Shown here: positions 56,284-64,000 of the stretch, piece by piece
Numbering within the stretch: the stretch's first letter is position 1
Layout: every line of letters starts with the position of its first letter
NCBI GenBank assembly: GCA_039545355.1
Contig: BCJJ01000007.1
Location: 1,426,001 to 1,490,000, forward strand
Origin: Trichosporon coremiiforme
Taxonomy: Eukaryota > Basidiomycota > Tremellomycetes > Trichosporonales > Trichosporonaceae
DNA length: 64,000 bases
Direction: 5' to 3'
The notes under the pieces: model-generated
What the model was told of the DNA's origin: nothing
What the model saw: only the letters and a program-made list of their open reading frames with translations
The model's database searches: none
Program-made: the position numbers and the translations under genes

Positions 56284-57726
56284 CGCCCTGTAGTTGAACA
56301 GTCGGCAACCCACAAGGCTACTGGCGGGAGTCGTGGTGGTGTGAAGAGGAAGAAGGGGGGGGGGGATGAGGAGTTCTGTGTCCTTAGTGCTGATCACTGA
56401 AAGGCTGTTCGAGTTATACCCCATGCGCGGCCTGCCTCATCGACCATGCAGCATGTCGTGTTCTGTGAGGCCGTGGTGAGGCGTTTGGCAGTTACGGAAT
56501 TGGTCATGGATCTGTCTAGCCCGACACTTCCGCACCTCTCGCACTCAGCCGACCAGCCGAATGGTATCACGAGGTCGCAGTGCCAGGTGTCAGGCCCAAA
56601 CAGTGAGGGTATCAGTGATCTAGAAGTCCATCCAAGCTGCAATTCATGGTGCCCTATCCGGTCCGAATGCCTGGAGCGATGCCAGGTACGCACAGCCCGA
56701 CCCTGTATCTCCCCGCTTCCATAATCAGGGGAGCTGCCACCCTGTTTGGACGCTCCCGCCAATCGGTCGGAGGAGGTGTAGGAGCCATGACATCCCCGGT
56801 GTTGGCAATGGCTGCGGGGATCCCCGACGTAGCTGAAGGGCAACCTTTTCCCAATGATGTGGAGAGACAGCACGTGGTTATCTCCTCAGCAACAGTGGGT
56901 ATCGTAGTCGCGGGGATCGATGCTCGGGCCCTTTCTCGCTCGGGAGTGTTGACATATCGTTGCTCCCTTGCAGCCCTGTACTTAAATGCGTCGCTACAGC
57001 CTGCAGCTCACTTCAACCACTTCTTTTGGCCCTCCTCCCCTGAATCCGGGGGCTGGTTTGTGCTAGGACGAGTTTCAGAAGAATCTGTGCTGAAGACCAT
57101 CTTGTGCTCCATACGAAGCGACTCATGGACATCGCTAGTGACAGCGTCGCTATGTGGCGAGCCCGTGCTGGGAAACCTCGTGACGTCGCCAAATGGACGC
57201 GAGCCAGCAGATATTGTGCTCAGCGGAGAATCGACGGCCCGTTCGTAAGCCTCTTCAGTAGTGGGCAAGGCTGGGTGAGCTCAACATCCTCATCAAGTCA
57301 CATGCTGACGATTACCAGGTTTGACGTGGGTGCCGCAAGAGGCAAGAGCAGGAGAAGCCAGTGCACTTGTGCCTTCAACAGAGGTGAGAGCGGTCAGATC
57401 AGTTGCGCGACGAACCGCGTCTGCTTAGAGGAGCACCAGGCTTGCAGGCGGGCTATCGAACCTTAACGCCTCTCGTGTATCAAACCCTGAGTTGCATCCC
57501 CTCCCAAGCGAGCCCGATTCAAGTGCTGCAAGAATGACAGCTTCTACATCTTTGCATCGTGCGTATGCGACGTGGAGGTAATGAAAGAGTGTATGCATTA
57601 GGGAAACTCACCAAGATGTGAATTGCAAAGGGACGGTGAACCACGATTGCAGGTAGACCAACCTAAACCTGCCTCATAGCTTTGGACACCCCTGGAGAGC
57701 AACGAATGCTACCGGCGGCAAAGCGT
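56284..57726. other. 1.4 kb gap in the cluster with a possible decayed member
   Basis: Nearly three times as long as the other spacers. On the minus strand, 57268-57008 is an open segment beginning LPTTEEAYERAVDSP, weakly like the Tyr motif of the family tails, ending at a GTGAGC donor. About 60 bases before it lies a Leu-rich stretch, HWLLLLLPLAAP, like a signal peptide or TM helix but without ATG. An 11-G run sits at 56355-56365. This may be the remains of a seventh paralogue, but no intact gene can be drawn. Confidence 0.35.
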
Positions 57727-59892
57727 TCAGATGCCTTGCAGTCCGTGCACCTTGTTGGGCCGTCGTGCCGGTGAATCGGACGCCGGTCCAAACTCAAACG
57801 CCCTCTTGTAATCCTCCGGCAGCGGCCCGGTCGATGATACCTGCACCGGCGGAGAGGGGAACGCCTCCTTGTATTCCTGCACGAGTGGCCGGCTGGGTGC
57901 CGGTGTCTCTGGCGTATCGAAGCGGCGCTTGTACCCGCTCTCCAGCGGTCTAGGGCCGGCAGGTGTAGCGGTGCGGCTTCGACCGGAACTTGATCCCGCG
58001 CCCGGTCCAGAACTTGATCCCGCGCCCGGTCCAGCGCTTGAACCGGCCCCAGAGACGGCGGCAGAGGGTGCGCCGAAGGCCCGTGCATACTCCGCCTTCA
58101 GGGGCGGGTTCTCGGCGGACGCTCTTTCGGAGGTAGAGGACATCTGCTTGTCTAAGGCGAGGGATTGGGGGTTGGGCTCGCCTGGCGCCGAGGACGAGCT
58201 TGATGGCCGACCTGGGGACTCGGACGGTGGGATCCTTGGCGGGACCGATGAGCCGGAGGGTCCCTGCTGCCATGCCTCTCGGTAGCGCGGGGGCAGGTAC
58301 TCGTACACTTCTTCTGCGTCCTCCTCCTGCACCAGATGGCGGACGGGAGATCGGCGTCCTCTAGCAGCCGCAGCCACCGGTGTTTCCGAAGCACCTCCAG
58401 GAGGCGTCTCGTTGCCCTCAGTGCCCGACTCTTCGGGTAGACTACCCTTCTGAATATCCTGGCCACTGCCTCGCTCGCTGTACGGCTGGGCAAGAAGCGT
58501 CTCCTCCTGCTTCCGCTGCTGGTTCCGCTTGCGGCGCCAGAGCCAGAACGCAAGCCCAAGAACGAGAAGGCCGCCGACTACGCCGACCACGACTCCGACA
58601 ATGACACCTGTCTTGTTCGACTTGCTGGACCCCGTGGCATCACCCGTCGACGCTGCACCAGTGCCACTGTCACCTGTTGCGTCCGTGCCGTTGGTACTGT
58701 CTATACTCAGAGGCGCATAATTTTTGGATGTCAGCGAGTTCATTAAAGAAAGTTTTGACTCACAAATGGAACGGATATGTCCGGAGCGCGCTGATAGAGC
58801 ACGAGTTCTCCTGTCCAAAGGAGCCAACACGGAGAGTGTAGCGGATGTTTGGCGGAAGCGGGAGCATGAAAACAGTTTGGTCCGTCGCGTTGATCATCTT
58901 CTTGGCCGAAGACAACGGAAAGTTTGTCCCATTCCACCATGGCGGCCGCGGGTCAAGCGTAGCATAGCACTGGCTCTGCCCCACCCAGTTTGAATAGGTA
59001 CCAACGGGTCCCAAGACTTCGACAAGCGATGTGTTCTTAGGCAGCGTGTACACGAGCTCGGTGCTGTTGAAGAGGAGCACGTGGCTGTTCTTAATCACAC
59101 TGTACATGGCTCCCTTGAACGGTCGCTCGAATGTCGCTTTCCATTGTAGCAGAGTGGTCATCTCCTTCAGCTCGCTGAGCACTGAACATGTCTCGCAGCC
59201 CACTCGCGGGTTCAGCTTCTGGCCCTCCACGACGGTGAGCGTCGTCGCCTGGCTCTGAAGAGATGTGAAGTCCTCGCTGAATGTCAGCTGATGAAGTGTG
59301 GTGCGGTTACTCACGCTTGCGTCGTGATGGGAATGTCGAACGTGATGTCGTAGAACGTGAGGTCTGCGCCTGGGAGGAAAGGGTTCTCGATTTTGTACGC
59401 GGCCAGAGGCAAGTCCCCAATGCTTCCCATACTGCCCCCGTTCTGCAGCTGTTCCTCCTTGAAGCAGTCGCCCGTCCGTTGCGTAGGATAGCCGAGTCTG
59501 GTCATGCCGATGGTGGTCCCCCACGTGCTGGGCAAACCCGGCCCGAATGCGGCCCTGCCGTTGATCGAGTACGCGGTGCCCACAAACCAAGCGTTCCACA
59601 TTCCGCTATGCGGGGCTGCCGGGCTCCGGCGCGCACTGGTGTCCGTATCGTATCGGAATAAAGACGAGCTGTCGAGGTCGACCATGGCCGACGTCGAGTT
59701 CACAGTGAACTTGATGGTCGAGTTGAAGGCGACGGGGGATCCCTGGTCTGCTCCCTCATCTTGGGAGATTGCGTTCCCATCTGCTGAGCCCGTCGCGGTG
59801 GCTGATGGAGGCTTGAGCGGGACCGAGGTCGATGTAGAGGAGCCAGGCCCTTCGAAGATGGAGAATGGAGACGATTCAATTGCCGAGGACAT
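57727..59892 (-). CDS. Paralogue E: membrane protein with PPxY tail and four Tyr motifs
   Basis: Exons 59892-59315, 59276-58764, 58705-57727; introns 38 and 58 nt, phase 2; 689 aa (an alternative acceptor 9 bases on, at 58696, is also in frame). There is no signal peptide; the N terminus is Ser/Thr-rich (MSSAIESSPFSIFEGPG), then FNSTIKFTVNSTSAMVDL, WFVGTAYSING and FDIPITTQ. Module 2 has LPKNTSLVEVLGPVG, CYATLDPRPPWW, MLPLPPNIRYTLRVG and CSISALRTYPFH. TM near TGVIVGVVVGVVGGLLVLGL with WRRKR after it. The tail is the longest: RHLVQEEDAEEVYEYLPPRY then REAW, and four Tyr motifs, PPLKAEYARAFG, RPLESGYKRRFDTP, RPLVQEYKEAFPSP and PLPEDYKRAFEFG. A 24-bp repeat codes a Gly/Ser/Pro spacer between motifs 1 and 2. 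It is the best-preserved member. Confidence 0.85.
57986..58033. repeat. 24-bp tandem duplication inside paralogue E tail
   Basis: Two perfect adjacent copies of a 24-base unit (57986-58009 and 58010-58033) followed by a degenerate third. On the minus strand each codes an 8-residue Gly/Pro/Ala/Ser spacer (GPGAGSSS type). Perfect identity means recent expansion. Confidence 0.85.
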
Positions 59893-61724
59893 GGCTGAGC
59901 GAGTCGGCTAGCGATGGAGAGGTGTTGTTGCTCAGCAGAGCTAGCCTAGTAGGCTTTTTGGCGCGAGTGTCGAGATGGTAGGATGTCGAAAGCGAACATG
60001 GTAGCATGTCTAGTGTGGGGCTCTACGGGTAAGTCAGTCGCTGGCGGTCTCTGGTCTTGGCGGCCGACTTTGGCAACGTGCTGCGACCTCTGGGTTGTGC
60101 AGGCGAGCAGAGGGAGGCAACACTTTTCGCGCGAGCAGCGGTCAAGTGCTGTCCTCCTGACATTGCTCACTTTCTCAGAGTGTGGTTGGTCAGGGGAGAG
60201 CCAGGAACGGTCCTCATTCTGCGCTCGTGGGTTGCGTGTGTCGCCGTCCACCCATTGACAGCAACTCCTCTGTGCGCTAGTCGTTGTAGATCTGCAGATC
60301 AAGCCACACGTTTGCCGGATAGGGTCTCTACTTAAGGCTCGCCTTACATGAAGCTGGTCACGCAGAACAGCCGGGACATGTGCGACGCCAGCAACGGAGG
60401 CCCTTGGAGGTGTTTCAGGCCTTAACCTTCCTCCGAGAACCCTGAGCTCGATCCACTTGCGAACGGCCAACGTTCCTCTGCTGCTTGGAAAGCTGGAAGG
60501 CCAACTCAAGTGGCGGATCCGACCCAAAGCTGTGAAGTCAAGGCTATAAGCTTATCAAAGCTGCGATCGATCCAAACTCTGCCTTATCAACTACTCGCAG
60601 TGAGTGAGTAGTTCATCAATGCGAACGGCTCTCCTCCCTTCCCCCCCCTTCGCGGTGGTAACGTAACAGAGTCGGAACGCTCGCCGAAGACGGCAACTGT
60701 GCCGCGCTCACCATGTGGATCAACTGAATTGCGACACAAAGAGATGCCGTCAATTTGACTCGAAGTGCACAATCTCGCACACGCCGTCTGAACGGCTGTG
60801 GCCATCGAGCCATGCCCACTCCTTCCAGGGGTCGGCTCTGTTTACCGTGACTGTGGGATGGGTGCATTCAACCCTCCCCTTTCGCCCCGGGTGCGCTCTC
60901 ACAGCGAGTGATGGGCGTCATATGCATGACCTGACCTGTCACTTAAGCTCCAAGCTTTACCATCTGAGTGGCGGAAATGGGCCCCGTTGCTCAAACGTTC
61001 TCCTACATGAACTCGTCGGGAGTCAGGGACCCGTGGTTATCCCGGCGATTATTGCGAAGTGCTGTCTTGGCAACCATGGATCGACGCCATGTTTCGGACG
61101 ATCCTCGCCCTGAAAAGCTCCTGTAGCATGCATTCTTTAATCGGCACTTCATTCTGTGGATCTGTGTCCCGTTGGGATGGCTCCATGGATAGCTGAAGCG
61201 CAGCTATAAGAAAGTTCGGACGGACGCTAGAGCGCGGTCTTACAACGGTGCCCGCCCCGGTGCCCGTGATCAAAAGGGAAGACGCATGCTGAGATACAGT
61301 TGCGCCAGAACTACAAGGGCACTGATTTGTGCAGGCCGTAGAGTCCATCATGGGGACCAACCTGACGCTCCACAAGCTTTTGAAAGCTGGTCCCTTGAGC
61401 GCTTGCAGAGACGCCGTCGCTGACTGCCCCTCGTGGTCGATGCAACACACCAGCTGCTGGTCTCAACTCAAACAGCATCTTTACAAGTTGCGAACCGCCA
61501 GACGGTTTCACTCTCGATCCCCAGTCCCCGTCAACCCTGCACATCGCACAACGGACCTGCAACAGATGATCCACGATGCCTTCCCACCACCACAACTGAC
61601 TGTGCAGGGCAAATGATCATGGGGTTGAGCACCACAGCCCACCTGCTTTATTACTCATCACATCATTGACAGCAAGTCCCGTCCTTCCTGAGCAAGACCT
61701 TCCAAGTGTTCCCCGGAGATTGAC
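59893..61724. other. Divergent region between paralogues E and F
   Basis: 1.8 kb between the two head-to-head genes. No frame here has splice signals or similarity to the family that I can see. It must hold both promoters. The inversion break that separated F from A-E probably lies here. Confidence 0.4.
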
Positions 61725-63455
61725 ATGAGTGGCTTGATCAAATTACTGCTGTCCGCTCTTTGCACCGGTGGATTGGCGGCTAAGTTCAACCACACCATCG
61801 AGGTCACGCTTGACGAGCTCTCGCCCATGTTGGCATTCAAGGACTGGCGCCATGCCCATCGATACGATGAGTCGGGCCAATTCATCTCACAGCGATATGG
61901 CCCAGTCACCGATTCGGAGCCACACACCGTGGACTTGCTCTTCAGCTTCGTTGGCTGCGGCCTGTCCTTGGAGGGCCGTATTCAGGGTGATGGTGGTGAC
62001 TACGAGCACCGACCCAGTATCGGGCTCCTGAACATCACCGGCGACCACCCGACGCAAGACATCAACTGGAGCAATAGCACCACTGAGCTCGCGCGGGCGA
62101 CACTCGGCGATGATCCTCAGCTCGTCACTGGCAATATCTCCGTCGATGCAGTGCAGGGACAGCTCTCATTCGACTCCTTGACCATTGCCGTACCAGTCGT
62201 TGGCGGCTCGTAAGTGTGAGCAGAGCCAAATTCGCTAACCTCAGCAACACCACGCTCCTGGACATGCTTTCGCACTCCGAGGCAAACCCTGTGGCGAAGG
62301 AGGCGGTTGACTCCGGTGACTCGCTCAGTATCTCCGCTTTCTCGTCGAAGGGCTTATTGGCTGATCTGCCCGAGATCTTCAGCAACGCATCCGGGTCAGT
62401 TCGGAAGAATGTGACGGATTTCCGCTTCTCGGCCGAAGGTGTCCTGGAGCTGCGCAACAGGACAGAGCTGAACTACACCGCCCCAGAGACCACGACGCTG
62501 ATCGAGGTCCTCGGGCCCGTTCAACGGGCGCCCGACGACAGCGCAAACTCATTTAAGTGCTACGCCATCCTGATCCCTCAGCCACCCTGGTGGTCCAACG
62601 CTGGAGTACCCTTGGCACACCTCGACAAACCCAGAAACATAACGCAGCAAACTCTGTTCCTCCTTCCAGTCGACCCAGACCAGAAGTACACGCTCATTGT
62701 TGGGCCATCCGAGAATGCGACGTGCTTAGTCAACCACGTCCGGTCGTACCTGCTGCCTCGGTAAGTCACAGGATCCAAACAGTTGCTGAGCCCCCAGAGA
62801 TGCAGCCGATAGTGCCAGGAACAGCACCTCGCAGCCTCCCGGCAACACTACAGAGATCGATAGCGACTCCGGCCACTCCGGCGCTCATCGCCCCTGGGCC
62901 GCCGCAACCGTTGGCATTGCAATCGGCTCAGCCATTTCAGGCGCCTTGGCTGCTGTAATGGCGACACTCTGGTTCCTCCGCAAACGCCTTACGTCTCCAC
63001 ACCCTTCCAACCAGCAGTCAGCACGTCTCTCCGACAGCGACCACCACTTCCAGGTCATCACCCCGTACATCCCCTCGTCGGGCTCCCAGAAACCAGACAT
63101 CACCCCGAACAGAGTCTCAGATTCCCTCCCCTTGTCGTATCGATCAGATGAGGAGATTCCCTCGCCAGAACCAACCTTCGCGGCAGTGGGCGCACGCTCA
63201 GTGCTCGGATCGGCGAAAGCGGTGCAGCAAACACCTGATCGCACGTCCCAACCCACACCCAAAACCGGCTCTCAAACCACGCCCCAAGCCACGCCTCAGG
63301 TCTCGACCCCAGGCTCGTACCCTACGCTCTCACCCGAAGGCCCGGGCGCAAAGTCCAGATCCCCCACTGCAGATAGACGCGAACACAAACGAGTTTCCCG
63401 TCCCCGCCCGCCGCCAATGTACAACCCGGAGTGGAAAGAGCAGCGAGAGCACTAA
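61725..63455 (+). CDS. Paralogue F: inverted, divergent family member with PPxY tail
   Basis: Exons 61725-62209, 62245-62760, 62798-63455; introns 35 and 37 nt, both phase 2 as in A-E; 552 aa. Signal peptide MSGLIKLLLSALCTGGLAA, then FNHTIEVTLDELSPMLAF, FSFVGCGLSLEG and LTIAVPVVGGS at the exon border. Module 2 has APETTTLIEVLGPV, CYAILIPQPPWW, LLPVDPDQKYTLIVG and CLVNHVRSYLLP. The stalk has N-x-S/T sites, then TM near VGIAIGSAISGALAAVMATL and FLRKR. The tail has a Thr/Pro/Gln-rich run (TPKTGSQTTPQATPQ) and ends with RPPPMYNPEWKEQREH, so the PPxYxxxW motif is nearly C-terminal. The Tyr motif of A-E is absent. The first half of exon 3 only reads as a TM segment when spliced at 62797. Confidence 0.85.
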
Positions 63456-64000
63456 ACGCCGTTGACTGCTGGAACGCCAGACCCCGAGTCGCGTGTATAA
63501 GACAGTCAGTCCGTGTCACCTCCTCTGAAAAATGATCCAGGAGCGCAGGACTACAGCTCCTACCTGAGCCTTGCCACAGTCACCCCTCGTTCCGGGTCTG
63601 CAACGGCGAAAAACGAATGACGTTTCGGGATGCGTATTACTTCCTGTAAATCCCCTCACCTGCGTTGCTTTGGATACTCACGGACCTTCATGATTATAAT
63701 CGCTACTGTAGATCGCAGCAACCTTACCTTTGTGCAGTCATAATGGTGTGTCCTGACAGTTGCACTCGCCGATATGGTCACAGGCGGTCGGCGACTTCCG
63801 ATTGATTAGGTTTCTCTATCACCGACAATTTACCGATGTCCAGGCCCGGTCCGGGCTCCGGACACCGTCATTTGTCAGACGCGCGCAAGCCGTGGCGACG
63901 CTCTAAGCCTGTGACACGAAAGCTTGAGGGGAAACTCCCCTCCGCACAATCGCCCGTGCTCGGATCGTTCCGATGTCGGACCGTCCTCCATACGACCCCC
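63456..64000. other. Right-end intergenic sequence
   Basis: The 3' flank of paralogue F to the end of the window. AT-richer patches (63640-63840) but no coding signal, repeat or RNA gene seen. Confidence 0.4.

Noticed and set aside
56394..56873. Open minus-strand frame upstream of paralogue D as a separate gene
   Set aside because: No domain, odd composition and no similarity to the family; more likely non-coding with chance openness.
61049..61616. Open frames between E and F as a further paralogue
   Set aside because: None shows the FNxT, CYATLDP, TM or PPxY landmarks.

Overview
The window looks like nuclear DNA of a GC-rich basidiomycete yeast or mould, most likely in the Tremellomycetes (a Trichosporonales-like genome is my guess). 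The signs are dense intron-rich protein genes, very short introns (mostly 34-58 nt, GTRAGT donor, CTRAC branch site a few bases before YAG), and eukaryotic housekeeping genes in no operon order. I found no tRNA, rRNA, CRISPR array or intact transposon. Joined exons were worked out by hand from splice signals, reading phase and comparison between paralogues.

Positions 1-46.5 kb hold mostly single-copy genes. In order they are: the 3' part of the proteasome activator BLM10 (+); cytosolic glutamyl-tRNA synthetase (+); a 17-exon, largely disordered protein of unknown function (+); the snoRNP core protein NOP58 (-); the fork-protection protein Tof1/Swi1/Timeless (+), divergent from NOP58; a Ctr copper transporter (-); a 2.5 kb gene-poor stretch; long-form tRNase Z (-); a secreted S28 serine peptidase with a Gly-His-Asn tail (+); mitochondrial ribosomal protein bL12m (-); a DUF1996 secreted protein (+); a type II membrane heparinase II/III-like protein (-); AMP deaminase (+); a cytochrome P450 (+); and a DUF3253-type protein of bacterial character (-).

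Positions 47.0-63.5 kb are the unusual part: a cluster of six paralogues (here A-F; A-E on the minus strand, F inverted at the right edge). They encode single-pass membrane proteins with an N-glycosylatable two-module ectodomain, one TM helix and a long cytoplasmic tail. Every gene has three exons with both introns in phase 2 at equivalent places. Every tail has a PPxY motif, in five of six as PPxYxxxW, the type of motif bound by WW domains of Nedd4/Rsp5 ubiquitin ligases. Five of six tails also carry one to four copies of a short Tyr motif, roughly L-K-x-E-Y-x-R-A-F-G. Members are decaying at different rates: D has a frameshift in a G tract, C has a stop codon followed by an in-frame remnant of its old tail, and B has a frame offset that may be rescued by shifted splice sites. 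I know of no described family with this combination and propose it as a fast-evolving surface-receptor or adaptor family.
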